Shown here: piece by piece, positions 32,952 through 42,209 of the stretch
Layout: the number at the start of each line of letters is the position of its first letter
Numbering within the stretch: the first letter of the stretch is position 1
DNA from: Methylomonas rosea
Lineage (GTDB): Bacteria; Pseudomonadota; Gammaproteobacteria; Methylococcales; Methylomonadaceae
Length of the DNA stretch: 47,857 bases
Reading direction: 5' to 3'
Assembly: GCF_024505055.1 (NCBI RefSeq)
Contig: NZ_JANIBL010000037.1
Span: 1 to 47,857 of the forward strand
The notes under the pieces: model-generated
The model's database searches: none
Told to the model about the DNA's origin: nothing
The model's input: the letters and a program-made list of their open reading frames with translations, nothing else
Translations under genes and position numbers: made by a program

Positions 32952-34367
32952 CTAAGCCGCATCGGTTTTGCGCAGCTTTTCCACGAGAGTGGTTCTACGC
33001 ATATTCAGCAGCTTGGCCGCATGGGCAACAACGCCATTGCATTCTTCCAGAGCCTGGCGTATCAATTCGTTCTCGAGATCGGTCAGATATTCCTTAAGAT
33101 CGATACCTTGTTCTGGTAAATGTACGGCCGCGACCGCGCCAGGAGTCGGCATCGCCAGCGCTTCGCGCTCGGCCGGCCGCACGATGTGAATGTCTTGCTC
33201 CGGCAAGGAAATCTGCACGCCTTCCGGCACTTCATAGCCCTGGAATTTTTCAGGTAAATCCCCGACGTCGACACTAGCATCCGGACTAATGATAGCTAAA
33301 CGCTCGATCAAATTAGACAGCTCTCGGACGTTACCGGGCCAACTGTGCTGCATCAAGGTGGCGATTGCGCGGGGCAATAAACTGACGGTTCCCCTGTTGG
33401 CGGCTTCCATGCGCGCAACCAAATCGTTGATTAAATAAGGAATGTCTTCCGCTCTTTCCCGCAAGGCGGGCACTTCGATCGGAAACACGTTCAGACGGTA
33501 AAATAAATCTTCACGAAAGCGCTTTTCAGCGATTTCCTGTTCCAAGTGACGATGCGTCGCAGCAATAATACGCACATCGCAATGGATGGTTTTATTGCTA
33601 CCGACCCGCTCGAAGGTGCGTTCCTGCAATACTCTTAACAACTTAACCTGCATCGGCATCGGCATATCGCCAATTTCATCCAAAAACAGCGTACCGCCTT
33701 CCGCCATTTCGAAACGACCTTGCCGCGAAGTCAACGCGCCGGTGAATGCGCCCTTCTCATGACCGAATAATTCGCTTTCCAGCAGTTCGCCTGGAATGGC
33801 GCCGCAATTGACCGGCACGAACGGCCTGTCTCTGCGCGAGGATGCACGATGTAGCGCTTGCGCCACCACTTCCTTACCCGTTCCGGATTCGCCCAATATC
33901 AACACCGTGGCGTCGGATTTGGCGACTTGATCAATTTGGGCGCGGGTTTTTTGAATGGCTTTGCTTTTACCCGCCAGACCCTTATCCGGTAGCGATTTTT
34001 TAGTTGCTTGAGCGGGCTGCGGCAAGCTGTCGAGTAATTGAATCAATTGCGGGTAAACAGTCGGCCACTCTAAGGTTTTGCTGACCATTTGTTGAATGGC
34101 GCTAACCACTTGCGGCCCACCCGCGTCCACCAGCAAAACCACCGGTATATCGCCGACGCTTTCGGTGACGGTTTTGATCAAGCTGGCTTGCTTATCGCCG
34201 CCGCAGCCGACAAATATCGCATCGAAACCACCGTGCTCTCTGAGCAGCGCTTCGAAATCGCTACTGGCAACCGTCTCCACCCGATATTCCAGAAACCGGA
34301 GTATACCTTCCACTTGCTGACTGCGGTGGGTGTTGTCATCAATGAGCAAAATTTCTGGCAAAGCCAT
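32952..34367 (-). CDS. FleQ-like sigma-54 enhancer-binding protein
   Basis: The 471-residue protein is collinear with FleQ. An N-terminal receiver-like domain (1-~115) begins ILLIDDN. An AAA+ domain follows with Walker A GESGTGKE (~159-166), the sigma-54 contact loop GAFTGA (206-211) and Walker B GTLFLDEIGD. A C-terminal Fis-type helix-turn-helix reads NGVVAHAAKLLNMRRTTLVEKLRK. The receiver lacks the phosphoacceptor: the position after FDAIFV is Gly54, so it cannot be a classical phosphorylated regulator. In Pseudomonas, FleQ binds c-di-GMP and controls flagella and exopolysaccharide; no flagellar gene is in this window, whereas polysaccharide genes are. The LFRS c-di-GMP motif of FleQ is not conserved (DKGLAGKS here). 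Confidence 0.88.
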   Translation of the reverse strand: MALPEILLIDDNTHRSQQVEGILRFLEYRVETVASSDFEALLREHGGFDAIFVGCGGDKQASLIKTVTESVGDIPVVLLVDAGGPQVVSAIQQMVSKTLEWPTVYPQLIQLLDSLPQPAQATKKSLPDKGLAGKSKAIQKTRAQIDQVAKSDATVLILGESGTGKEVVAQALHRASSRRDRPFVPVNCGAIPGELLESELFGHEKGAFTGALTSRQGRFEMAEGGTLFLDEIGDMPMPMQVKLLRVLQERTFERVGSNKTIHCDVRIIAATHRHLEQEIAEKRFREDLFYRLNVFPIEVPALRERAEDIPYLINDLVARMEAANRGTVSLLPRAIATLMQHSWPGNVRELSNLIERLAIISPDASVDVGDLPEKFQGYEVPEGVQISLPEQDIHIVRPAEREALAMPTPGAVAAVHLPEQGIDLKEYLTDLENELIRQALEECNGVVAHAAKLLNMRRTTLVEKLRKTDAA

Positions 34368-34595
34368 GCGTATAATCTCTGCAAACTACGTTGTTTTAAG
34401 GCGGAAGGGTGTTGCTGATTTTAAGTTAAGCATCGAATCCGGTTATTGTCAAAATGGCCCCATTTCAAGCTATTGCATAGTTTAGTTCATGTTGTTTACA
34501 TCGATTGACTAATCAGCAATCCAATTTTGCGGCTTGACAAATTTTCCACAACATAGAAACTAGCCCAATGTTTAATAGCCAAGAGCCCTGTTGCC

Positions 34596-35840
34596 TTGAA
34601 CGACATATCCTTGAGTATACTGTTCGGTATACTGGCAGCCCTACTGATCATTTCAGCTTTTTTTTCCGGTTCTGAAACCGCCCTGATGACGCTGAACCGT
34701 TATCGGTTGCAGCATTTGGTAAAAAAAAATAATAAGGGCGCCATTAAAGCCCATCAACTCCTGAAAAGGCCGGAGCGTTTGCTAGGCCTTATTCTGCTGG
34801 GCAACAATTTTGTCAATATCCTGGCATCCTCCTTAACAACTTTGATCGCCATCCGCGTTAGCGGAGACAACGCTATAGCCCCGGCTATCGGCCTGCTGAC
34901 TTTCGGCATGCTGGTATTTTCCGAAGTGACCCCAAAAACCTTGGGCGCACTCAAGCCTGAGTTACTGGCGCTAGTGTCCTCCTGGATTTACATTCCATTA
35001 TTAAAAATATTTTATCCCTTGGTATGGATGATTAACTCTATATCCAGCCTGTTATTATGGCCGTTCGGCATTAAAAGCACGAGTAATACGGCTATCGAAT
35101 CGCTCAATAAAGACGAGTTAAAAAGTATCGTTTCGGATGCCAATCATTTGCCGACGCGCTATCAAAATATGCTGTTGAGTATTTTAGACCTGGAATCTGC
35201 CAGCGTTACCGACATCATGACCCATCGTAACGAAATTGTCGGTATTGATCTGGAAGAATCGGTTGAAGATATTATCAAGCAGTTACAAAACAGCCCACAT
35301 ACTCGCCTACCGGTATACAAAAAAAATATAGACCGGGTGATAGGTTTTCTACATTTACGTACGATTTTGGCGCAAATCAGTGACCCTGATTTTGACAAAC
35401 ACAATATCACCAATAGCCTATCCAAGCCTTTCTTCATACCGGCCAGCACCTCGATTCATAAACAAATGCAAATCTTTAAGGCCGAAAAACTCCGTATTGG
35501 TCTGGTGGTAGACGAATATGGCGACGTACAAGGATTGGTAACGCTCGACGACTTATTGCAAGAGATTGTCGGCGAATTGGTCTCCGAAGAACCCGATATA
35601 AAGATGCAAAAAGACGGTAGCTACCTGGTGGATGCCGGCGTAACCATCCGCGAACTCAATCGCATCACTCATTGGGATTTACCCACCGAAGGTCCGAAAA
35701 CCTTGAATGGCCTGGTAATCGAATATATGGAAACCATTCCGGAACCGGGCACCAGCGTCAAGTTACATGGGCACATCATTGAAATAATTAAGCGCGATGA
35801 AAACGCAATCAAGCTGATTAAATTCAATCCCAAACGCTAA
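34596..35840 (+). CDS. CNNM/CorC family transporter (DUF21-CBS-CorC)
   Basis: This 414-residue inner-membrane protein resembles YfjD/CorB. The DUF21 domain (1-~190) has ISAFFSGSETALMTLNRYRL and LLGNNFVNILASSL. Paired CBS domains (~205-330) include MTHRNEIVGID and LVVDEYGDVQGLVTLDDLLQEIVGEL. A C-terminal CorC_HlyC domain (~345-414) contains DLPTEGPKTLNGLVIEYME. The family exports Mg2+ or modulates Mg2+/Co2+ homeostasis. The start is a TTG at 34596; no ATG in this frame would include the conserved first helix, so the start is less certain than the frame. It converges on the CorA gene. Confidence 0.88.
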   Translation: MNDISLSILFGILAALLIISAFFSGSETALMTLNRYRLQHLVKKNNKGAIKAHQLLKRPERLLGLILLGNNFVNILASSLTTLIAIRVSGDNAIAPAIGLLTFGMLVFSEVTPKTLGALKPELLALVSSWIYIPLLKIFYPLVWMINSISSLLLWPFGIKSTSNTAIESLNKDELKSIVSDANHLPTRYQNMLLSILDLESASVTDIMTHRNEIVGIDLEESVEDIIKQLQNSPHTRLPVYKKNIDRVIGFLHLRTILAQISDPDFDKHNITNSLSKPFFIPASTSIHKQMQIFKAEKLRIGLVVDEYGDVQGLVTLDDLLQEIVGELVSEEPDIKMQKDGSYLVDAGVTIRELNRITHWDLPTEGPKTLNGLVIEYMETIPEPGTSVKLHGHIIEIIKRDENAIKLIKFNPKR

Positions 35841-35858
35841 CCAAAATTTATTTTAGGC

Positions 35859-35891
35859 AAAAAAAAGGCGGTTATTTTTAATAACCGCCTT
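35859..35891 (-). terminator. Intrinsic terminator between convergent corC-like and corA-like genes
   Basis: AAGGCGGTTAT (35865-35875) pairs perfectly with ATAACCGCCTT (35881-35891) around a TTTTA loop. Read on the minus strand the 11-bp stem is followed by a run of at least eight U, so it is a strong terminator for the CorA gene about 155 nt downstream of its stop. On the plus strand it begins 18 nt after the CorC-like stop but has no trailing T run there, so it may stop both transcripts with unequal strength. Confidence 0.85.
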
Positions 35892-36045
35892 GGAAGCAAT
35901 AGGAAGAAATATAACGCAACTTTTAACTATCAAACCGAACGAAAAAGCTAGGTTAATGATAGTTGCGAAAATTTCAAATTCAAATGTGGCATATTGTCGC
36001 AGGCTGCATTTGGGCTTTAAATGGCCCAGAGTTATTGCCAATCGC

Positions 36046-37329
36046 TCATCTCAACCAACCCTTCCTTTTAAAGAAAATAAACGGCAACAATACCGAGACA
36101 GTCATCAATCCGAGTGCAAAAGGATAGCCAAGCATCCACTGCAATTCCGGCATATTCTCAAAATTCATACCGTAAATGCTGGCAATCAAGGTGGGCGGCA
36201 ACATAGCCACCGAAGCCACCGAGAAAATTTTGATCACTTTGTTCTGGTTGATATTGATAAAACCGACCGTGGCATCCATCAGGAAGTTGATCTTGTCGAA
36301 CAAAAACGCAGTGTGGCTATTAAGCGATTCTATATCCCGCAGAATTTGCTGCGCATCCTCCAGCTGCGTGGTATTCAGCAATTTGCGGCGAATCAGAAAC
36401 GACACGGCGCGCTGAGTATCAAGCATATTTCGGCGGATTCGGCCATTCAAATCCTCCTCTTCGGCAATATCCGTCAAAATATCCGCAGCTTCTTCGTCGC
36501 TAATATCCTGGCTTAATACTTTTTTGCTGACAATTTCCAACTGTTCGTAAATATTCTCCAGTGCATCCGCGGAATACTCGGCTTCGGCACCGTATAAATC
36601 CAGCAACATATCCTTGCAATCCGAGACAAAGCCCGGCTGCGTGCGTGCGCGTAAACGCTGTAAACGAAATACGGGCAATTCTTCACTACGTACCGAAAAC
36701 AGCATCTCGCCGCGCAATATGAATGCGACCGGCACACTGCGTGACTTACCTTCGCGATCCAGTAAAAAGTCCGAATGGATATGAATCTCGTGCTGATCCT
36801 CGACGTAGAACCGGGCGCTGGCTTCCAGATCGGTCAAATCCAGTGGGTCGGGTAACTCCAGGCCATAATGTTGCCCGATAAGCAGCCTTTGCGCCTTGCT
36901 TGGCGCCAATAAATCGATCCAGATCGGCTTGATGGCGTACAAATCGTGGCGGCAGGTAATCGCCACCTTGGCGAGGCGACCTTCGACCAACTCGAATGCA
37001 CTCATCTGACCCACGCCGCAATGCGGTTCTCGGTCGCCGACCAAATCCTCGCGCAAGCTATCCGACAATTCCCAAAGCACATCGTCCTGCCTGGATTCCT
37101 CGACCTGCTGCCAGACCAAGTTCGCATCCTCCAGGTCCAGAGCATGCAGAATTTGACCTATTTCGATAGCAGACAGCCGCCCCAACAGACTACGCAGCTC
37201 CACCATGTGCTGCTTTTGTACCAAAGCGGTGATCAGCTTGCGGCGCGGCATGGGCTGATTGTTCAGCATACCTTCGACAAGCTTATGTTTTTTCAACAAA
37301 TCGTTGATTGTTTGTAACGACAAGAGCAA
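36046..37329 (-). CDS. CorA-family Mg2+/Co2+ channel with an MgtE-N-like N-terminal extension
   Basis: This 427-residue protein ends in the CorA membrane domain: a long stalk helix, TM1 with the YGMNF signature (GMN 387-389), a short ENMPELQWMLG loop and TM2 followed by KRKGWLR. The N-terminal ~100 residues (LITALVQKQHMVELRSLLGR, IEIGQILHALDLEDANLVWQQV, WELSDSLREDLV) resemble the helical MgtE N domain, a Mg2+-sensing superhelix of an unrelated transporter. The middle (~150-260) is the alpha/beta CorA cytoplasmic domain. CorA forms pentameric channels gated by cytoplasmic Mg2+. The minus-strand gene converges on the CNNM/CorC gene. Confidence 0.88.
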   Translation of the reverse strand: MLLSLQTINDLLKKHKLVEGMLNNQPMPRRKLITALVQKQHMVELRSLLGRLSAIEIGQILHALDLEDANLVWQQVEESRQDDVLWELSDSLREDLVGDREPHCGVGQMSAFELVEGRLAKVAITCRHDLYAIKPIWIDLLAPSKAQRLLIGQHYGLELPDPLDLTDLEASARFYVEDQHEIHIHSDFLLDREGKSRSVPVAFILRGEMLFSVRSEELPVFRLQRLRARTQPGFVSDCKDMLLDLYGAEAEYSADALENIYEQLEIVSKKVLSQDISDEEAADILTDIAEEEDLNGRIRRNMLDTQRAVSFLIRRKLLNTTQLEDAQQILRDIESLNSHTAFLFDKINFLMDATVGFININQNKVIKIFSVASVAMLPPTLIASIYGMNFENMPELQWMLGYPFALGLMTVSVLLPFIFFKRKGWLR

Positions 37330-37556
37330 CTCCGGAATAAAGCAAGCACCAAATTTTTTATTCGGCGGGTATAAAACGGCTAACTTTAAACCAAAACGCT
37401 GACAAAAAATCCGTCGCCGCTCTTCGTTGAACGGCGAACTTCAGTAAATTTAGACAAAAGCACTTAATTTTGATGACACATCAAACGATGGCTTGATGCA
37501 AACCATCTGCTTGAAGTAGTCGCTGACAGATAATTTACACAATATGCAAGTCACCA

Positions 37557-37578
37557 CGCCGCGCAAACAGACGCGGCG
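37557..37578 (-). terminator. GC-rich hairpin after manC
   Basis: CGCCGCG (37557-37563) pairs with CGCGGCG (37572-37578) around an 8-nt loop, starting 20 nt beyond the manC stop on the minus strand. There is no U tract, so it is a weak candidate terminator. Confidence 0.4.
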
Positions 37579-37597
37579 ATAAGCAAACAATTCCGAA

Positions 37598-38998
37598 TTA
37601 AATGCGGCCGTATTGATCTTCGTAACGGACGATATCGTCTTCGCCGAGATAGCTGCCGGATTGGACTTCCACCATTTCCAAAGGAATCACTCCTGGGTTC
37701 TCCAGACTGTGAATAACACCCAAGGGAATATAAATCGATTCATTTTCGGTGACCAAAATTTTCTCACCATTTTTATCGACCCAAGCCGTGCCTTTGACGA
37801 CAACCCAATGCTCGGCGCGGTGATGATGCTTTTGGACCGATAATTTTGCACCGGGCTTCACCACGATACGCTTGGTTTGATGGCGCTCACCGGCATCGAC
37901 CAAATCGTAATGCCCCCATGGCCTGTACACTTTACGATGCACACTGGCCTCGCTACGTTTCAATTTTTTCAGTTGATCGACCACTTCCTTGACGTCTTGC
38001 ACCCTATCTTTAGCCGCAATCATTACCGCATCGTCGGTTTCGACCACCACCAAATTCTCTACACCGATCACCGCCACCAATTTGTTAGCCGAGTGAATAT
38101 AGGAGTTACAAGTATCCACCGTTAACACATCACCTTTGATGGCATTGCCGGCAGCGTCTTTCTCGGTTACATCCCAAAGTGCGGACCAGGAACCGACATC
38201 GTTCCATTCCGCATCCAACGGGATCACCACCGCCCGGTCGGTTTTTTCCATCACTGCGTAATCGATGGAGTCGGACGGGCAAGTCGAAAAAATCTGCTTA
38301 TCCAATCGCACAAAATCCAGATCCGGTTTTGCCGCCCGCAAGGCTTCCCTGCAAACCTCCAGCATTTCCGGATTATATTTTTCCAACTCACGCAAAAAAC
38401 AACCGGCTTTAAAAGCGAACATGCCGCTGTTCCAGAAATATTCGCCACTTTCCAGATAGCGTTGCGCGGTTTGCAAATCGGGCTTTTCCACAAACGCGGC
38501 AACTTTATAAGCCTCGCCATAACGGGTATCGCCGCGTTTGATGTAGCCGTAGCCGGTTTCCGGCTCGGTCGCAACGATTCCAAACGTCACCAATAGATCC
38601 TGTTTCGCCAGCAGTTCGGCTTGGACCACCGCACGATGGAAAGCAGCGCGATTGCCGACTACATGATCAGCTGGCAAAATCAACAATACATCGTCTTCCG
38701 AGCGTGCACTCAATGCGGCCATCGCCACGGCAGGGGCGGTATTTTTGCCGACCGGCTCCAAAATAATAGCGGCAGGTTTGATCCCGATTTCCCGCATTTG
38801 CTCTGCGAGCATAAACCGATGATCTTCATTGCAAACCGCAATCGGCGCTTGTAAGCCGGCAACGCCATCAAGCCTCAAAATGGTTTCCTGAAGCATGGTG
38901 TTGCCGGACACCAAGGGTAAAAATTGCTTGGGATACTGACCACGAGACAATGGCCATAGCCGTGTTCCTGAACCACCTGATAAAATTACCGGGATCAT
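37598..38998 (-). CDS. manC: Mannose-1-phosphate guanylyltransferase / mannose-6-phosphate isomerase
   Basis: This 466-residue bifunctional enzyme supplies GDP-mannose for polysaccharide synthesis. The N-terminal nucleotidyltransferase has VILSGGSGTRLWPLSR, YPKQFLPL, PADHVVGN and AAFVEKP. The C-terminal type II phosphomannose isomerase cupin (~345-466) has RPWGHYDLVD, the metal-binding QKHHHRAEHWVVVKG and ESIYIPLGVIHSLENPG. Length and order match ManC/AlgA/CpsB. It lies 152 nt downstream of xrtA on the same strand, and both serve the surface polysaccharide locus. Confidence 0.95.
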   Translation of the reverse strand: MIPVILSGGSGTRLWPLSRGQYPKQFLPLVSGNTMLQETILRLDGVAGLQAPIAVCNEDHRFMLAEQMREIGIKPAAIILEPVGKNTAPAVAMAALSARSEDDVLLILPADHVVGNRAAFHRAVVQAELLAKQDLLVTFGIVATEPETGYGYIKRGDTRYGEAYKVAAFVEKPDLQTAQRYLESGEYFWNSGMFAFKAGCFLRELEKYNPEMLEVCREALRAAKPDLDFVRLDKQIFSTCPSDSIDYAVMEKTDRAVVIPLDAEWNDVGSWSALWDVTEKDAAGNAIKGDVLTVDTCNSYIHSANKLVAVIGVENLVVVETDDAVMIAAKDRVQDVKEVVDQLKKLKRSEASVHRKVYRPWGHYDLVDAGERHQTKRIVVKPGAKLSVQKHHHRAEHWVVVKGTAWVDKNGEKILVTENESIYIPLGVIHSLENPGVIPLEMVEVQSGSYLGEDDIVRYEDQYGRI

Positions 38999-39150
38999 AA
39001 TGTCGTTTTCCTTACGGGCTGAATGAAAATGGGTTGAGCTAGTCTAACATTTAGACGACTGCTGGGGTCAAGCCTTGGTTTACACGATTTAAGCCCAAAA
39101 TGTGCACCTACGTTTTCATCAAATTGCCATAATAACGTCGGCCCAAGCTT

Positions 39151-40674
39151 TTAATTGCAACAAGCTACCGCGAGTTGTTTCAATTTTTGCCTGGCCAGCT
39201 CGTAATCGCCATCCGGCGTTTCGGCATACAACACGACAAGCAACTCAGCGGACGCGTCACCCGACAAACGTTTCAGCAATTGCCACCATTTAGCCAAATA
39301 GGCGTTGGCAGTATTTTTGTCACCAACCCGATACCAACGCTCGACCAACAAACTCCGATGCGTACTGCTTAGTACCGCTTCTTCAATATCGCCGTTTTTA
39401 TCGGCTGCCCACTGCATGGCAATAACGTCATCATGCAGTATCCGCCATACCGGATGTTTTTGCGGCACCAGATAATTTTGCGAATTGACCAATTCACCGC
39501 CTTGGGTTTCATCACCGAAATTGGCAAAGTACATACCGGCTATCGTTTGACCATCGCTTAAATACACTTTGGCATCCGCCACCACGCCCTTAAAACTAGG
39601 TTCCCAACCCCAATCGGGCGCTACAACCGGCTGCCAATTAGGCAAAGCGGGCTGACTAAAACGCTCGGGCACCTCTACGTGCGCGGCTTGTAGCGCCGAT
39701 AAGCCTTGCGAAGCAACGGGCCAAATGAAAATGCATAAAGCAGATATCGTTAGGGCCGGCCAATAATATTTGTAAATCGTTGCGGAATCAGTAAGGGTGG
39801 AGTCGCTCGCCGAATCAATGGCAGATGAGGCCGGCCCACCAGCGTCCTTGTCGTGCCAAAAAGAGCCGAAATAAAACAACGCAAACATGACAATCCCAAA
39901 GAACACCCAGCCATAAACGATATGATCAACGCCGGCAGCGAGTTTCATATCGCTGAAATGGCCTATCATCACAATCAGATAGGCTCGCAATCCGTTAGCC
40001 AGAATCGGGACCAAGAAAGAGAGCGCGATGAAGATGCTGCGCTTCTTATAACTGCTGTAATTTAGATACGCGTATACCGAACCAAGGGTTAGGGATGAAA
40101 TCAAATAACGTAAACCGCTGCACCCTTCTACTACCGACCAGTTACCCGATGTTAGCGTAAAAAATAAGCCTTCCCGGTAAACACTCATTCCCGTCAGCCG
40201 TATCAGCGTAACGACAAAGGTGGCGGTGTATTCCATTAGCGGCGGAATAAAAGCTTCCCCGAATGGCACCATCAAAAATAAAAACACCATCGGAAATAAC
40301 ATTTGCACGATGACATGAGTGCCAAGCGCGGCCCAAAAGCCACCGACTAAAATCCCGACCACGGCCCATTGCTGAATCACCGCCACATGCACCAAATCGG
40401 CAATTAACCAGCCAAATCCGCTGACCACAATAAAAAGCAAACCTAATGTACTAAAAGCGGGCCGTAAATCTCTATAGTGATCCCGACGCAACCAAATCAA
40501 CCAAAGACTAACGGGAGCCACTAAATAGCCATGCGTGAAAGTTTCCGACCGTGACCAAATAGCAACAATTGACTGCCAAGTCTCAAAAAAAACCGCTAGC
40601 GAAACCAGTGTGACCAACATGACGCCCATTAACGGTTTACGCCAGTGATCAGGTAGTGCCAACACTTTTAACAT
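39151..40674 (-). CDS. xrtA: Exosortase A fused to an EpsI domain
   Basis: This 507-residue protein is an integral-membrane transpeptidase-like enzyme that processes PEP-CTERM proteins. About eight hydrophobic helices fill residues ~15-275. The catalytic residues are visible: Cys185 in EGCSGLRY, Arg230 in ANGLRAYL and His251 in DHIVYGW. Residues ~300-507 are an EpsI/DUF3485 domain ([37 protein letters not shown]) preceded by one more helix, the arrangement named exosortase A with EpsI. XrtA loci are regularly embedded in exopolysaccharide clusters, as here. No PEP-CTERM substrate is in the window. Confidence 0.95.
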   Translation of the reverse strand: MLKVLALPDHWRKPLMGVMLVTLVSLAVFFETWQSIVAIWSRSETFTHGYLVAPVSLWLIWLRRDHYRDLRPAFSTLGLLFIVVSGFGWLIADLVHVAVIQQWAVVGILVGGFWAALGTHVIVQMLFPMVFLFLMVPFGEAFIPPLMEYTATFVVTLIRLTGMSVYREGLFFTLTSGNWSVVEGCSGLRYLISSLTLGSVYAYLNYSSYKKRSIFIALSFLVPILANGLRAYLIVMIGHFSDMKLAAGVDHIVYGWVFFGIVMFALFYFGSFWHDKDAGGPASSAIDSASDSTLTDSATIYKYYWPALTISALCIFIWPVASQGLSALQAAHVEVPERFSQPALPNWQPVVAPDWGWEPSFKGVVADAKVYLSDGQTIAGMYFANFGDETQGGELVNSQNYLVPQKHPVWRILHDDVIAMQWAADKNGDIEEAVLSSTHRSLLVERWYRVGDKNTANAYLAKWWQLLKRLSGDASAELLVVLYAETPDGDYELARQKLKQLAVACCN

Positions 40675-40933
40675 TCTATTTCCTCTGCTGCTTAGAGTTT
40701 TGTACGGGTACGAGAGTATGAAGACCTGCGTGGTCTGGATGCTATTGAGCCTAGACTCATTCCAAATTTTAGCGAATTGCTATTTACCGCTGCTATCATA
40801 AGCCTACTGATATATCGACCAGGTCTAAAGTTTGCGGCGTGGTTTTCAGCTAGTTCGCTAATCTCTGCTACGATGAAAGTTCACTGCGTTGGTCGACACA
40901 ATATTCAGGCTTTTTAATTATTAAACAAAATCT

Positions 40934-42172
40934 ATGGCAATTCTGTTTTTTTTGGGTTTCTGGTTGGCGTGCCTCGCGGGGTTATGGCTATGGAAGAAAT
41001 CCTTATTTATCGCCACATGGCGTGAACCGTATTTTGCCGATACGCCGGTTTTAATCGAAAGCGACGACTGGGGGCCTGGCGGCGACTTTCACGCGGAACG
41101 CTTGACGCAACTGCTCTCCATGCTCGCTCAACACAAAGACTCTGAGAACCGCTCTGCGATACTCACTGCGGATATGGTCTTAGCCGTACCGGATGTCGCG
41201 AAGATCGAGGCCACGGGCCAGTACCACAGACGGATGCTGGACAAAGACTTCCCAGCCATTTTTCAAGCTCTACAACAAGGCATACAGCAAGACACTTTGG
41301 TACCGCAGCTGCACGGCATGGAACATTTAAACGGCAAGGCTTTCGCCGAATTGTGCCAGCAGCAAGACCCCCGGCTCGCAATAGCGCGTGCGACTCGGGA
41401 TTGGTGGGATTGGGAAAAACTCGATTCGCCGCTACAAGGTCATTATGTTGACGGACGCAACTTACCCACCCAAGCCATTAGCGCGGCAGATGCCAAGTCA
41501 TTGGTCGCAGATGCTATGCACTACTTCACCAGCATGTTCGGCTATCCCAGCCTCAGCACGGTTGCCCCTTGCTATTTATGGAACGATGAGATCGAACAAA
41601 GTTGGCAACAGCAAAATATCATCGCCATTCAAACTGCCGGATACCGCTGTACCGGGCGCGATGAAACAGGGCATTATTTTCAGGATCCACCGCTGATTCG
41701 GGTTGGAAATACCAATCGTTTTGCACAACTGTATCTGGTCCGCAACGTGATGTACGAGCCTGTCGACGGCAAAAACACCCCGGCTAGCGCATTTGCCGAA
41801 GCCGAAATTGCATATCGCCAAGCCCTGCCTGTCAGTATTTCCACGCATCGCTACAATTACACCCGCTCTCAAGAGGAATGCCAACAGGCAATTGCCGGAC
41901 TCGATCAACTTTTACGGCAAATCAGGGAAAAATTGCCCAACATTCGCTTCTTGGCGTCCCCAGAACTTGGCGAATGTTTGCAAAACAAAACCGACAACAT
42001 CGTCAATCGCTTCAACCAGCGTCAATGGCCAAAAATTAAGTTAGCCGCTACCTACCGTAAAACCGGCGCTTTTCTATACCGTCTATACTATCGGCATAGA
42101 AAATTAGCGCTGATCGGTTACTGTACCGGTTTGATTATTCCGGCCTGGCTGATTTGCAAAACCAGTGTATAA
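40934..42172 (+). CDS. NodB-like polysaccharide deacetylase family protein
   Basis: The 412-residue protein has an N-terminal membrane anchor (residues ~3-20) and a short hydrophobic segment near the C-terminus (LALIGYCTGLIIPAWLI). Between them, VLIESDDWGPGG (Asp44/45) and LHGMEH (His127-x3-His131) match the Asp and HxxxH metal sites of the NodB deacetylase fold, and VSISTHRYNY is a plausible late motif with catalytic His. Such enzymes remove N- or O-acetyl groups from glycans. It is the first plus-strand gene after the divergent xrtA and overlaps or abuts the GT2 gene. The low overall similarity to classical NodB makes substrate prediction unsafe. Confidence 0.7.
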   Translation: MAILFFLGFWLACLAGLWLWKKSLFIATWREPYFADTPVLIESDDWGPGGDFHAERLTQLLSMLAQHKDSENRSAILTADMVLAVPDVAKIEATGQYHRRMLDKDFPAIFQALQQGIQQDTLVPQLHGMEHLNGKAFAELCQQQDPRLAIARATRDWWDWEKLDSPLQGHYVDGRNLPTQAISAADAKSLVADAMHYFTSMFGYPSLSTVAPCYLWNDEIEQSWQQQNIIAIQTAGYRCTGRDETGHYFQDPPLIRVGNTNRFAQLYLVRNVMYEPVDGKNTPASAFAEAEIAYRQALPVSISTHRYNYTRSQEECQQAIAGLDQLLRQIREKLPNIRFLASPELGECLQNKTDNIVNRFNQRQWPKIKLAATYRKTGAFLYRLYYRHRKLALIGYCTGLIIPAWLICKTSV

Positions 42173-42209
42173 AAACATTGAAAGTGTCGAAAACTTTACG
42201 CAGCCAAAT

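Noticed and set aside
34534..34562. TTGACA as a -35 box for the CNNM/CorC gene
   Set aside because: No acceptable -10 hexamer lies 16-18 nt downstream (the sequence there is AAACTA), so a promoter was not called.
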